DNA from: DASXZH01 sp036502005
GTDB lineage: Bacteria; Armatimonadota; Fimbriimonadia; Fimbriimonadales; Fimbriimonadaceae
DNA length: 64,000 bases
Assembly (NCBI GenBank): GCA_036502005.1
Contig: DASXZH010000097.1
Coordinates: forward strand, 62,001 to 126,000
Direction: 5' to 3'
The position numbers were made by a program, and so were the translations under genes. Of this stretch, positions 1 to 8,549 are shown one piece after another; within the stretch, counting starts at the first letter, position 1; the number at the start of each line of letters is the position of its first letter. Below the pieces are notes generated by a model. The model ran no database searches, was not told where the DNA came from, and saw only the letters and a program-made list of their open reading frames with translations.

Positions 1-1527
1 TCTAAGGGGCAGGTCAACGCGGATCCCTTCCACGAAGACAATATCGCCTGGGCTTTGGCCCAGTTCGATCTGGCGGCGACTAATGCCGAATATCTGGAAG
101 AGGCCGTTAAGCACGGCATTCCACACAACGTTCTTAACGCGAAGTACCACGAGCGAGAAGCCCTCATCATTGCCGAAGCAGGCCGAAAGGGCCAGGTCAC
201 CATTGCCACTAACATGGCTGGCCGTGGTGTGGACATTCTGCTTGGAGGCCGCGTTGCCGACGAACTCGTTGAGCGTTCTCGTAACATTCAGGACGACGAC
301 GAATATGGCGATACTGACGAGTACAGCGGCACTTTTGTGAGCTACCGCCGAGGCGGAAAGGAGCGCGCAGCGCCTCCGCTGCCCTTGGATGACACGGAGC
401 GCCGAGAAAAGGCGGAAGAGGTGCGAAACCTCGGCGGACTCTTTATTCTTGGCACAGAGCGCCACGAGAGCCGCCGAATCGACAACCAGCTTCGAGGCCG
501 TGCCGGCCGACAAGGCGATCCTGGAACCAGTAAGTTCTATGTCTCTCTGGAAGATGCGCTTTGGAAGATCTTTAACGCGAACATGTTGGAGAACCCCAGC
601 CTTAAGCTGTGGCCGGCTATGGAAGAGGTCAACGCCAAATTCCTCAGCCGCATGATTGAGAAGACTCAGGAGCGCATCGAGAATCACTTCTTTGAAGCAA
701 GAAAGAACGTTCTTGAATACGACGACGTTCTGAATGCCCAGCGCGAGCATATTTACGGCATGCGCCGAGATGTTCTGCTTGGCCGCAACGTCCGTGAAGA
801 GCTGAGATCACAAATCGATAGCCTGATGGAAGACGTCGTCAACGACGCTTGGGCGCTTGACGAGGACGACAAGAGAGTCTTTGATTACGAGCTTCTTTAC
901 GAAGATCTTAACGAGCTGTTCCCCATCATCGACTACGCCAAGGTTAGCGACTTGGAAAAGCACGCTCCTGGCCCCGATCTTGTGGATTACGTTGTCCAGA
1001 TCGCACACGAAGCTTACGAAGCGAAGGTCGCAGACCTTGGTGAAGAAGTGATGCAGAGGCTGGAGCAGTACGTGATGCTGACCGCAGTGAATGACAAATG
1101 GATGGAGCACCTCCAGACCATCGAATACATCCGCGAGGGCATCGGCCTGCGAGGATATGGCCAGATGGATCCGCTCATTGCGTACAAGTCGGAAACGTTT
1201 ACGACGTTCCAGCAGACGCTAAAGGAAATCCGCGGCACTGCAGTGCGAATGATCTACCACGCCCAGCTTCAGAAGCAGCCAGAGCCGGAACCTATGCAGA
1301 TGATGCGACTCGGCGATCCGGAAGAACAAGCGGTCGGGGCCATGGCTTCGACGGGCGCGGCAACTTCTGCCGTTTCTCCGGTGGTTTCCGGAAACGGGAA
1401 AGGAAACGGCTATCTGGGAGACATCGATTGGAAGCGCGTGGGCAGAAACGATCTCTGTCCCTGCGGCAGCGGCAAGAAGTTCAAGTCTTGCCACTATGCG
1501 ACTTTGAGAGCGGAAGGCGTTATTTAA
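1..1527 (+). CDS. secA: Protein translocase ATPase SecA, C-terminal part (5' end outside window)
   Basis: SecA is the motor ATPase that pushes unfolded preproteins through SecYEG. The frame is open from base 1, so about 508 C-terminal residues are present and the N-terminal nucleotide-binding domain lies outside the window. Visible are the second helicase-like fold with motif VI (QLRGRAGRQGDPG), the long helical scaffold (region around EYDDVLNAQREHIY), the helical wing and the C-terminal zinc SEC-C motif CPCGSGKKFKSCH, which binds SecB or ribosomes in other bacteria. An acidic insertion (about residues 95-135 of the visible part) sits between the GGR and NLGGLFILGTERHESRR blocks, where the family varies. 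The stop lies 4 bp from the convergent neighbour. Identification is very secure. Confidence 0.97.
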   Translation, partial: SKGQVNADPFHEDNIAWALAQFDLAATNAEYLEEAVKHGIPHNVLNAKYHEREALIIAEAGRKGQVTIATNMAGRGVDILLGGRVADELVERSRNIQDDDEYGDTDEYSGTFVSYRRGGKERAAPPLPLDDTERREKAEEVRNLGGLFILGTERHESRRIDNQLRGRAGRQGDPGTSKFYVSLEDALWKIFNANMLENPSLKLWPAMEEVNAKFLSRMIEKTQERIENHFFEARKNVLEYDDVLNAQREHIYGMRRDVLLGRNVREELRSQIDSLMEDVVNDAWALDEDDKRVFDYELLYEDLNELFPIIDYAKVSDLEKHAPGPDLVDYVVQIAHEAYEAKVADLGEEVMQRLEQYVMLTAVNDKWMEHLQTIEYIREGIGLRGYGQMDPLIAYKSETFTTFQQTLKEIRGTAVRMIYHAQLQKQPEPEPMQMMRLGDPEEQAVGAMASTGAATSAVSPVVSGNGKGNGYLGDIDWKRVGRNDLCPCGSGKKFKSCHYATLRAEGVI

Positions 1528-1531
1528 ACGC

Positions 1532-2329
1532 TCAAGCATTGTTTCTTAGCTCGATCTCCGCGCTTTGGATATTGCGAATATCGCTAATCGCCATATCCAG
1601 CGCGGCGGCGACATCTTCTTGCGGTGAAACAATGGCCTCTCTCGAAATATCCTGGGTCGCTTCCCGAATCTGCTTGGCCAATAATTTCAATTTCTCGGCC
1701 AAATGACGGGCTGGCTCGAATCCAGCCGGAAGCATGTCACCTTCTCGGAATCTTGGACCTGTCACAAAAGTTTCCATGGCATCTTCAACGCTGGCGCGAA
1801 GGCCCTGAGGACCAGCAAAAGGGTGGAAGCTGCCCTGCAGAAGCAGCAGCATTTCTTCCATCGCTTCATCGGTCGCCGCTAGGGCTTGCGCTTTGACGTT
1901 TTGCCAGTGGGAAGGAAGTTGGGGGCCGGTCCAGGACGGGCCTTCCAAATTGGATTGGATTTCCTTCCAATAACGAGCGCTTTCTTCCAAAAGCTGGGCC
2001 GATCCGGCATCAAGGGCTTTGTGTAGCCTTTTGGATACGATCATTTGGCGCGCGAGAGCCATCGCTTTGTTGTGCTGCTCCGTGTAAAGGCGGGGATGCT
2101 TCTTCTTGTGCGATGCTCGCGCAAACGCGGCGACGCCCCAGCAAGCGACGGCAAAGAAGCCAAGTTCAATCAAGCCGATCACGCCGTATGGCAAAACTAA
2201 ACTGATGATGCCCGCGATTACCAAGAAAATCCCAGCCACGATGAATCCTGCCCCGGGAGTGGGCATTATATTCAACTCGGCCAAATATTCGCGAAGATAA
2301 GGAAGCGGCTCGTTGTGCTGCTTCAGCAT
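1532..2329 (-). CDS. Membrane protein of unknown function
   Basis: 265 residues that I do not recognise. A short N-terminal cytosolic stretch is followed by two hydrophobic segments close together (about residues 27-48 and 50-70) and then a soluble, mostly helical C-terminal part of about 190 residues rich in Glu, Ala and Lys. It is the last gene of the leftward ccm-ruv run, starting 9 bp after ruvB ends, so it is probably cotranscribed with ruvAB. Nothing in the sequence gives a reaction. The helical cytosolic region suggests a membrane-anchored scaffold, but this is only inference. Confidence 0.7.
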   Translation of the reverse strand: MLKQHNEPLPYLREYLAELNIMPTPGAGFIVAGIFLVIAGIISLVLPYGVIGLIELGFFAVACWGVAAFARASHKKKHPRLYTEQHNKAMALARQMIVSKRLHKALDAGSAQLLEESARYWKEIQSNLEGPSWTGPQLPSHWQNVKAQALAATDEAMEEMLLLLQGSFHPFAGPQGLRASVEDAMETFVTGPRFREGDMLPAGFEPARHLAEKLKLLAKQIREATQDISREAIVSPQEDVAAALDMAISDIRNIQSAEIELRNNA

Positions 2330-2338
2330 AAGAAAATG

Positions 2339-3376
2339 TTACTCCGATTCAAATAACGTTGGACCGGCCGCCGAGGTTTTAGGAACTGGTAATCCCAAGT
2401 GACGATAAGCCTTCGGAGTCGCGCAACGGCCCCGCGGCGTACGCTGAATTAGCCCCTGCTGAAGCAGGTACGGCTCGTAAACGTCTTCTATGGTGCCAGA
2501 GTCCTCACCGGTGCTTGCAGCCAAGGTTTCCAATCCAACTGGGCCACCGCTGTACTTCTCGATCATGGCGAGAAGGAGCGTTCTATCGACTCGGTCTAGA
2601 CCCAAATCGTCCACCTCAAGCGCGTCTAGCGACTTATCGGCAATAGAGCGTGTGATGGAGCTCAAGCCCTCCACCTGGGCAAAATCGCGCACTCTTCTTA
2701 ACAAGCGGTTGGCGATTCGGGGTGTGCCCCGCGCCCGGCGCGCGATCTCTTCCGCTCCGTCGCGCTCGATCGCATAACCCAGGATCCCGGCCGAGCGCTC
2801 AATAATCTCAAAGAGAGCGGCCGAATCGTAAAACTGGAAGTGCATGACGATGCCAAACCGGTCTCTTAACGGACCGGTAAGCAAACCCTGCCTTGTGGTG
2901 GCCCCAATTACCGTACAAGGTTGTAACTCCAGTCTAATCGACCGCGCGGCAGGGCCCTTTCCAATCAAAATATCGACCTTCTGGTCTTCCATCGCGGGAT
3001 ACAAAATCTCTTCGACGGGGCGGCTAAGCCGGTGGATCTCATCGATAAAGAGCACCGCTCCTGCTTCTAGGTTGGTAAGAATTCCAACCAAGTCACCCGG
3101 CCTTTCAATGGCGGGTCCGCTGGTGACGTGCACGGGTGCGCCCATTTCGTTGGCCACAATGTGGGCTAGCGTGGTCTTGCCGAGACCCGGAGGGCCGTAA
3201 AGGAGAAGGTGGTCTAGTGGCTCACTTCGTTGTTGAGCGGCCTTCAAGAAAACAGCCAAGTTCTGCTTAAGCTTTTCCTGCCCGATGAACTCTTTTAGCC
3301 ACTTCGGCCTTAAAGAGAGTTCCAATGAACGCTCTTCCGGCTGGCGCTCCGGGCTTAGCTCGTCATTCGACCTCAA
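2339..3376 (-). CDS. ruvB: Holliday junction branch migration ATPase RuvB
   Basis: RuvB forms the hexameric AAA+ ring that drives branch migration of Holliday junctions together with RuvA. The 345 residues match the family length. Visible: N-terminal LRPKWLKEFIGQEKLKQNL, Walker A GPPGLGKTT, Walker B FIDEIHRL, sensor 1 GATTRQGLLTGPLRDRFG and the C-terminal winged helix with GGPVGLETLAASTGED. The start overlaps the ruvA stop by 4 bp (ATGA), so translation is coupled. ruvC is not in the window. Confidence 0.98.
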   Translation of the reverse strand: MRSNDELSPERQPEERSLELSLRPKWLKEFIGQEKLKQNLAVFLKAAQQRSEPLDHLLLYGPPGLGKTTLAHIVANEMGAPVHVTSGPAIERPGDLVGILTNLEAGAVLFIDEIHRLSRPVEEILYPAMEDQKVDILIGKGPAARSIRLELQPCTVIGATTRQGLLTGPLRDRFGIVMHFQFYDSAALFEIIERSAGILGYAIERDGAEEIARRARGTPRIANRLLRRVRDFAQVEGLSSITRSIADKSLDALEVDDLGLDRVDRTLLLAMIEKYSGGPVGLETLAASTGEDSGTIEDVYEPYLLQQGLIQRTPRGRCATPKAYRHLGLPVPKTSAAGPTLFESE

Positions 3377-3996
3377 GCCTTACCGCCTTGAGTCTTTGCT
3401 GGGCTAAGCTTGCCAACCGCGATCTTGATCTGCGATTGCAGATCTTCCGATTCCTCGCGCGCATCGCGCGCGGCACTTTCTGCTTCCGGCCTTCGGTAGC
3501 CGAGAGCCATGAGGGCGTCAACTAAATCGTCGTCAGGCGCGATCATCGGCATTCGCTTATTCGAAGAATCCGTGATCTTTCGCATAAGCGACTCGGTCGC
3601 CATCTTGTCTTTCAGCTCGAGAATAATCCTTTCCGCCAGTCTTGCTCCAACCCCGTTGGCACGGGCTAAAGCGCGCGCGTCTTCCGCCAAAATCGCACCG
3701 GCAACACCTTCTTCGCCAAGTTGGCCTATGAGGGCCAAGCCAATCTTGGGTCCGCAGCCTTTAACAGTCAACAACAAATCAAACAAGCGCCGCTGGAAGA
3801 TTTCTGTAAACCCGTAAAGGGTCACCCCATCTTCACGGAAAATCTGCCGAATGCGCAATGAGACTTCCACACCAGTCGGCGGAAGCTGCATCATCACGGA
3901 CTCGGGCACGAGTACCTCGTAGCCAACGCCTCCGCATTCAACAAGCACAAAGCCCCCCTCCGATTCTAGAAGGGTTCCCCGGAGATGGCCGATCAA
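3373..3996 (-). CDS. ruvA: Holliday junction DNA-binding protein RuvA
   Basis: RuvA binds the four-way junction as a tetramer and loads RuvB. The 207 residues start MIGHLRGTL, the normal RuvA beginning, with an OB fold (residues 1-65), helix-hairpin-helix motifs (LLTVKGCGPKIGLALIG and LARANGVGARLAERII) and a C-terminal domain III that contacts RuvB (DDLVDALMALGYRRPEAESA). It starts 4 bp after ccmD ends and overlaps ruvB by 4 bp. This places recombination genes at the tail of a cytochrome c maturation operon. Confidence 0.97.
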   Translation of the reverse strand: MIGHLRGTLLESEGGFVLVECGGVGYEVLVPESVMMQLPPTGVEVSLRIRQIFREDGVTLYGFTEIFQRRLFDLLLTVKGCGPKIGLALIGQLGEEGVAGAILAEDARALARANGVGARLAERIILELKDKMATESLMRKITDSSNKRMPMIAPDDDLVDALMALGYRRPEAESAARDAREESEDLQSQIKIAVGKLSPAKTQGGKA

Positions 3997-4000
3997 AGAG

Positions 4001-4126
4001 TTAGCCTCGCTCCTTTAAGCGCTGCTCGGCATCTTTCACCCGCTTATCAACTCTTGTCAGATAGAGAAATAGGCCGCACCACACCAGTAGGGGCGGGACC
4101 GCTGCCATCAGTTTCCATGTTTCCAT
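4001..4126 (-). CDS. ccmD: Heme exporter subunit CcmD, 41 residues
   Basis: A tiny gene easily missed because it starts inside ccmC in another frame. The product begins METWKLMAAVPPLLVWCGLF, has one membrane span (about residues 7-23) and ends in a charged helix (RVDKRVKDAEQRLKERG). This is the standard CcmD architecture: one helix, then a basic/acidic cytoplasmic tail. CcmD associates with CcmC and the CcmAB ATPase and helps release holo-CcmE. Position supports the call: it directly follows ccmC in the order ccmA-B-C-D and ends 4 bp before ruvA. The overlap with ccmC is 80 bp, unusually long. Confidence 0.85.
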   Translation of the reverse strand: METWKLMAAVPPLLVWCGLFLYLTRVDKRVKDAEQRLKERG

Positions 4127-4772
4127 AAAGCTCACTAACTCGAAGATCCAAAAGGCCGGCGCGAACGCTCAGCTTGTATATCCAACTACAAAGGACGAGA
4201 ATCAAAACAAAAAGAGTGGACAAAATGATACTATACGCCCGATCGAACCCACCGGTAATGATCGTGTTGGATGGGTGGAAAGAGATTTGGACGATGTACG
4301 GAATGCGCGGAAATATGAAGATGAGAAAGAAGGCCGGTATCGCTGAAATACAAGAGTAGGCCGCGCAAACATCGGCTCGTTTTTTTTCGTCGGTAAAAGA
4401 CATCCTTAATGCAAAGTACGCCGCGTAGAGCAGTAATACAAGCAAGAAAGAGGTTTGTCTTGGATCCCACTGCCACCAAGCACCCCACTGGGTTTTCGAG
4501 AACAGCATCCCCGTCGCCATCGTTAGCAGCGCAAGAACGTAGCCAATTTCGTTAGCGGCAACCGATCGGATTTCCCATTGTTTGTCCTTGCTACGGAGAT
4601 ATCGAAGGCCGAGATAGGAACCAAAGAATAAGAAAAGCGGGGTGCTGATCGCACAAGGAAGATGGAAAAAGATTATTCGCGCCAGTTCCGGATGCTGGAA
4701 GCTGGCCGCATCAGGCACCCAAAATGTGGCGAACGTGGCTCCTAAGATCAGAATAAACAGAATCCAACGCAT
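4047..4772 (-). CDS. ccmC: Heme exporter protein CcmC
   Basis: A polytopic membrane protein that presents heme to the chaperone CcmE in system I cytochrome c maturation. It has 241 residues, about six membrane spans and the tryptophan-rich heme-handling motif WGAWWQWDPRQTSFLL (near residue 95), with flanking histidines typical of the family. It begins 4 bp after the ccmB stop. Its last 26 codons overlap the start of ccmD in another frame. The tail after the last span (LRVSELYGNMETDGSG onward) is not obviously conserved and may simply reflect the overlap. Confidence 0.93.
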   Translation of the reverse strand: MRWILFILILGATFATFWVPDAASFQHPELARIIFFHLPCAISTPLFLFFGSYLGLRYLRSKDKQWEIRSVAANEIGYVLALLTMATGMLFSKTQWGAWWQWDPRQTSFLLVLLLYAAYFALRMSFTDEKKRADVCAAYSCISAIPAFFLIFIFPRIPYIVQISFHPSNTIITGGFDRAYSIILSTLFVLILVLCSWIYKLSVRAGLLDLRVSELYGNMETDGSGPAPTGVVRPISLSDKS

Positions 4773-4776
4773 TTTA

Positions 4777-5451
4777 TTATCCTTTCCAAATCGCGGCGTA
4801 CAAGTTCGGCGCGGCCGCTCCCATCAGGAGCGCAAACGCATACAATCCGCCGCAGGAAATCAATCCTGAGTTAACACTTCCCGAACCTAATGATACGCGA
4901 AGCGCGCCCACTCCCATTGCAACAAAAGGCAACAGCAGAGGAATGCCGATGACGCCAGCCAAAGCCGAGCGGTTTGTCGCCTGAGCCACAAGCGCTCCAC
5001 ACAAGGTTACCGAGATTGCGAGCGCCACGCACCCACCCGCTAGGGACAGCGCAAAAAGCAACAGATGGTCCACCTTCAAATTAGTAAAGACGACGAACAT
5101 AACGGAAAGGACAACGGAGGTTGCCGCCATGAGCAACATGTTGAATAATGCCTTTCCCCAAAACACGGCGTGAGGTCTCGCCAGCAGTCTCAACTGGTCG
5201 CCTGTGCCCGCCTCCTCTTCGGAAACGAACGCCCTTGGAAGCGAGATCATTGCAGAAAATAGCAGCGTAACCCAAAATAGGCCCGCTCCCATGGTCGGAT
5301 CAATTCTTTCACCGTAGCCCGCTAGCGCAACCGCAATGACCGCGATGATACTAAAAAGGCCGCTTGAGAAAAGCCCGCTCTTGGTGCGCAGCTCGGTCTT
5401 GAGCTCCTTGCGAAACACCGCCCCGATTTCAGCTTGCCAAGTCGAGTTCAA
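4777..5451 (-). CDS. ccmB: Heme exporter protein CcmB
   Basis: Membrane subunit of the CcmAB ABC complex needed to release heme-loaded CcmE. The 224 residues have six predicted hydrophobic segments and the family blocks SGLFSSGLFSIIAVIAVAL and SLPRAFVSEEEAGTGDQLRL, the latter a typical CcmB cytoplasmic loop. The start overlaps the 3' end of ccmA by 23 bp, and ccmC follows after 4 bp, so the four genes form one tightly packed transcript. Confidence 0.93.
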   Translation of the reverse strand: MNSTWQAEIGAVFRKELKTELRTKSGLFSSGLFSIIAVIAVALAGYGERIDPTMGAGLFWVTLLFSAMISLPRAFVSEEEAGTGDQLRLLARPHAVFWGKALFNMLLMAATSVVLSVMFVVFTNLKVDHLLLFALSLAGGCVALAISVTLCGALVAQATNRSALAGVIGIPLLLPFVAMGVGALRVSLGSGSVNSGLISCGGLYAFALLMGAAAPNLYAAIWKG

Positions 5452-6007
5452 GGGTACCGAGACTCCTTTCCAGCGGATCGTTGGTGGCGACGATGAGGCA
5501 TCCTCGCGTTCGTTGAATTTCGCAGATCTGCCTCACCGCCTCTCGGCCAGCCTCATCCAGGCTCACACCGGGCTCATCAAGCAGGAGAACCTGCGGCTTG
5601 GCGGCGGTGGCAATGGCAATCTTAAGGCGGGCTTTGGTGCCGCTGGACAGCTCTCCAACCAATTGGTTAAATCGTGATTGGAGTCCAACTTGCTCCAAAA
5701 TGGGCCAGTCAGGTTCAACCCCCCGTAGCTCGGCTGCGAGGGCAAAGTGCTCTTTAACCGTTAGGTTATGGTAAAGGTGGATATCTAGGGCGGAAAGGCC
5801 GAGGGTTCTACGCGAGTCGCCGTCTGGCAGATTGACCTTGCCTTCGGACGGCGAGGCAAGCCCCGCAATGACCTTTAGGAGAGTGGATTTACCGGAGCCG
5901 TTTCGGCCAAGAACGATGAGGGCATCTCCTGCGGAAAGCTCGAAGCTGATGCTTCGAAACACCCATAGATCGCCGAAACGCTTTCCGACCCCTTCCACAC
6001 TCAACAC
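5429..6007 (-). CDS. ccmA: Heme exporter ATP-binding protein CcmA
   Basis: ABC-type ATPase of the cytochrome c maturation system. In 192 residues it shows Walker A GRNGSGKST, an ABC signature LSSGTKARL (one base-level variant of LSGGQ, usual for CcmA), Walker B VLLLDEPGVSLD and a switch histidine replaced in the ATNDP block. It is slightly shorter than many homologues. It lies first in the ccmABCD order and 21 bp downstream of an SDR gene, so it may also be read from that gene's promoter. ccmE and ccmF are absent here and must lie elsewhere if the pathway is complete. Confidence 0.9.
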   Translation of the reverse strand: MLSVEGVGKRFGDLWVFRSISFELSAGDALIVLGRNGSGKSTLLKVIAGLASPSEGKVNLPDGDSRRTLGLSALDIHLYHNLTVKEHFALAAELRGVEPDWPILEQVGLQSRFNQLVGELSSGTKARLKIAIATAAKPQVLLLDEPGVSLDEAGREAVRQICEIQRTRGCLIVATNDPLERSLGTLELDLAS

Positions 6008-6028
6008 GTTCAGAGTATGGCACCGGGG

Positions 6029-6925
6029 CTAACTCTGGAAGTAGCCCCCGTTTTGCATGTCATCTAAAAGGCCCGGCTGTACGGGATTCCAACCCAATCT
6101 CTCTCTTGTGAGTTTGCTTGACGCGGGGCCGTCGATCCCGGCGAAGTGCACCATCCATGTGAAGTAACCTGCCGCTTCTTCTTTCGATTTACTGACGACG
6201 GGGACACCAAGACCTTTGCCTATCGCGGTAGCAATATCACGGAAAGGGATGCCTTCATCTGCTGCGCCGTGGTATCTCGCCCCTTTCTCAGCCCTTTCCA
6301 GGGCTAGCCTGAAAAGCACAGCCGCGTCCAGGCGGTGAACCGCACTCCAACGGTTGTTTCCTTCACCAATATAGGCTGCTTCACCCTTCTCGCGAGCAAG
6401 ATTGATGAGCATAGGAACGAAACCATGATCGCCAGTTCCGTGAACAGAAGGAGATAATCTCACCAAAGAAGTGTTCACGTCTCGCTCTGCAAGGGAGTCT
6501 GCTCCTTGCTCGGTAAGCACGCGGGGAAAGTCGTCCGCGGTCATCGGGGTCCTATCTTCTTCTGTGGCAAGGTGGCCTGGATTTGCCAAAAGAGTGCCAG
6601 AAGTGATAACGAACGGGCGATCCGAACCGATAAGGACCGAGCCCATCGCTTCCAAGGCTTGCTTCTCGACTTCGCAAACTTCCTTGAACCTCGAGAAATC
6701 ATGAATGAAGCCGCAGTGAATGATGCCGTCCGCCGCGGCTGCCCCGCTTTTGAGGCTTTCTAAATCCTCAAGTTCACCTCTGTGAACTTTTGCGCCCATA
6801 GCTGTCAAAGCCTTGGCGGAAGAATCTGAACGAGCTAAGCCCAAAACCTGGTGGCCGCACCTTATGAGTTCAGCGACGACGACCGACCCGACAAAACCTG
6901 TTGGTCCGGTAACAAAAACCTTCAT
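6029..6925 (-). CDS. NAD(P)-dependent SDR-family epimerase/reductase
   Basis: 298 residues of the extended/atypical short-chain dehydrogenase type. The N-terminal dinucleotide-binding motif is MKVFVTGPTGFVGSVVVAEL (TGxxGxxG). Usual catalytic Tyr-X3-Lys is not obvious, which is common in the atypical subgroup of NmrA/epimerase-like proteins. It is transcribed divergently from a TetR regulator with two matching palindromes in the 104 bp between them, so it is the likely target of that repressor. Substrate unknown; detoxification of a small electrophile or carbonyl is a guess. Confidence 0.85.
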   Translation of the reverse strand: MKVFVTGPTGFVGSVVVAELIRCGHQVLGLARSDSSAKALTAMGAKVHRGELEDLESLKSGAAAADGIIHCGFIHDFSRFKEVCEVEKQALEAMGSVLIGSDRPFVITSGTLLANPGHLATEEDRTPMTADDFPRVLTEQGADSLAERDVNTSLVRLSPSVHGTGDHGFVPMLINLAREKGEAAYIGEGNNRWSAVHRLDAAVLFRLALERAEKGARYHGAADEGIPFRDIATAIGKGLGVPVVSKSKEEAAGYFTWMVHFAGIDGPASSKLTRERLGWNPVQPGLLDDMQNGGYFQS

Positions 6926-6950
6926 AATATTGTTAAACTCCCTGAATGTT

Positions 6951-6994
6951 GCACTGAGTGCATATTTCTATACGGAGATTATTACACTTAGTGC
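6951..6994. promoter_or_regulatory. Twin operator palindromes between SDR and TetR genes
   Basis: Two copies of a CACT-N-AGTG palindrome lie in the divergent promoter region. Copy one, GCACTGAGTGC (6951-6961), is perfect over 5-bp arms. Copy two, ACACTTAGTGC (6984-6994), has 4-bp perfect arms. Their centres are 33 bp apart, about three helical turns, so two dimers would bind the same DNA face. This is a normal arrangement for TetR-type autorepressors; binding is inferred, not shown. Confidence 0.65.
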
Positions 6995-7029
6995 GATATT
7001 TTCTTGGCTTTTCGTAGAAATATTTAGAA

Positions 7030-7629
7030 ATGGGCTCTTCGAAGAAGCTCGATAAGGATGAAGGATTAAGGGAGCGCAAAAAGCGCGAGACTCTTATGCG
7101 CATCGCGGTTGCAGCTCTTAAGCTCTTCATTCAGAAAGGCTACGACGCGACTACGCTGGACGAGATCGCGGCTGAGGCTGGCATCGCTCGTCGAACCTTC
7201 TTTTACTATTTCAAATCCAAAGAAGCGATTCTTATCGCTTATCTGGATAACGGGCTGGTGCGGTCGGTAAAGCCAAACCTGCTTGCTCAGCCTACGGATC
7301 AAACGCCCGTTTCGGCCGTGCACCAAAGCCTTGAGAAGTTCTTTGGCGCGAAGGAGAGCAAGGAGGCTATCCTTGTCGACAAGCTTTTCGCCTCGACGGA
7401 GGCGGTTAGGGCGCGTATGCAATCTGCCTACATCGAAATGGAGCAGGCCGCCTTTGAGGCGCTTTGCGAAATGTATCCGAAAGAACCACGCGAATCGTTG
7501 CGAATGGTAGCGATGATGTCTATTGGGGCTACCCGGGTTGCAAAAGAGGCGTGGCGAAAAGATGGCGGGACGAGGCCGTTCGCGGATTATTTAAATGAGA
7601 CGTTCGCACTCCTGAACAAGGCAACTTAA
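7030..7629 (+). CDS. TetR/AcrR family transcriptional regulator
   Basis: 199 residues. The N-terminal TetR helix-turn-helix is clear: RIAVAALKLFIQKGYDATTLDEIAAEAGIARRTFFYYFKSKEAIL (quoted in part: TLDEIAAEAGIARRTFFYYF, residues about 42-61). The C-terminal ligand-binding domain is divergent as usual. It sits back-to-back with the SDR gene and probably represses both through the two palindromes in the gap. The ligand cannot be read from the sequence. Confidence 0.93.
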   Translation: MGSSKKLDKDEGLRERKKRETLMRIAVAALKLFIQKGYDATTLDEIAAEAGIARRTFFYYFKSKEAILIAYLDNGLVRSVKPNLLAQPTDQTPVSAVHQSLEKFFGAKESKEAILVDKLFASTEAVRARMQSAYIEMEQAAFEALCEMYPKEPRESLRMVAMMSIGATRVAKEAWRKDGGTRPFADYLNETFALLNKAT

Positions 7630-7652
7630 GACAAAGTGTTACCATATGTTTT

Positions 7653-7916
7653 ATGAGCGCCTATTTTGCCAACATCTTCGGTCCGGAAGCGCTGATCGTT
7701 CTTTTCTTGCTGCTCGCAATAATCGTCGGAGGAATCGTACTAATCGTTTTTATCGTTCGCTATGCCGTAAGAAAGGAGCTTGACCTTAAGAACGGATCGA
7801 ACAAGCCGCCTCCTTATTTAGGCTTTTTCCTTAACAGCAACCGCGATGACGCTGCTGCCCCAGGGCAGATTCATCTTAGATATGACGCCCGCCTCCGCGT
7901 CTTGCAGGCCAACTAG
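7653..7916 (+). CDS. Small single-span membrane protein, hypothetical
   Basis: 87 residues, with one strong hydrophobic segment (about residues 12-36, PEALIVLFLLLAIIVGGIVL) followed by a basic stop-transfer RYAVRKEL. It starts 23 bp after the tetR stop. The last 33 codons overlap the 3' end of the convergent methyltransferase gene, so the true C-terminus is less certain than the membrane part. No family recognised. No clear ribosome binding site in front of the ATG. Confidence 0.45.
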   Translation: MSAYFANIFGPEALIVLFLLLAIIVGGIVLIVFIVRYAVRKELDLKNGSNKPPPYLGFFLNSNRDDAAAPGQIHLRYDARLRVLQAN

Positions 7917-8549
7917 GCTCTTGTTCAGCCATTTCGGGACCTTGGGCAGTGAGGCGTGGGCTTCACCCTTTTTTGCTTTCTCTAAGATCCGAACCATCAC
8001 AACCACCGGAAATAGGAAGAAGACCGAATAAGTCAGCCGCTTTAAGTTGAATCCTGCCGCCTTCAAACCGGCACGCATCTGGGGGCGAGTATAGCGTCGA
8101 AAATGCATCAAAGCTACATCGTGGGGTCCCCATAGCTGCTTGAATGCAGGAACGCTCAAAACCAAAATGCCGCCCGGCTTCAGAACCCGAAACGCCTCCC
8201 GAAAGGCAGCATTGTCATCTTCGATATGCTCAAAAATATCGAGGGCCAAAACCGCATCCATGCTTTCCGATTTCACCGGGAGCCACTCGCCGCGGGCCTG
8301 AACCAAGTTCTTTACGCCGCGGTCTTTGCTGAATTTCAGGGCCAGATCGCTCATATCCAGCGAAATCGGCTCCGCCCACTTCGCCAATTCCCGCGAGATC
8401 ACGCCCGTGCCGCAACCCAAATCCAAAACCGTCGGCTTGTCAGTTGGAGAGTGCTGCTTTAGGAGCCGTAGAGCCACACGGCGACGACCGATGAACCACC
8501 AATAATGGTCCTCAAGCTCATGCATTCGGGCGTATTCTTCAGCGTGCAC
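7818..8549 (-). CDS. Class I SAM-dependent methyltransferase
   Basis: 243 residues with a Methyltransf_11-type fold: motif I VLDLGCGTGVISRELA (about residues 42-57), acidic strand-2 residue in ISLDMSDLA, motif III AVLALDIFEHIEDD and the post-motif FRVLKPGGILVLSVP. The start overlaps the upstream glycosyltransferase by 11 bp, so both act together, probably on a lipid-linked or cell-envelope sugar. The N-terminal MHELEDHYWWFIGRR is typical of family members next to polyprenyl glycosyltransferases. Substrate unknown. Confidence 0.9.
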   Translation of the reverse strand: MHAEEYARMHELEDHYWWFIGRRRVALRLLKQHSPTDKPTVLDLGCGTGVISRELAKWAEPISLDMSDLALKFSKDRGVKNLVQARGEWLPVKSESMDAVLALDIFEHIEDDNAAFREAFRVLKPGGILVLSVPAFKQLWGPHDVALMHFRRYTRPQMRAGLKAAGFNLKRLTYSVFFLFPVVVMVRILEKAKKGEAHASLPKVPKWLNKSLVGLQDAEAGVISKMNLPWGSSVIAVAVKEKA

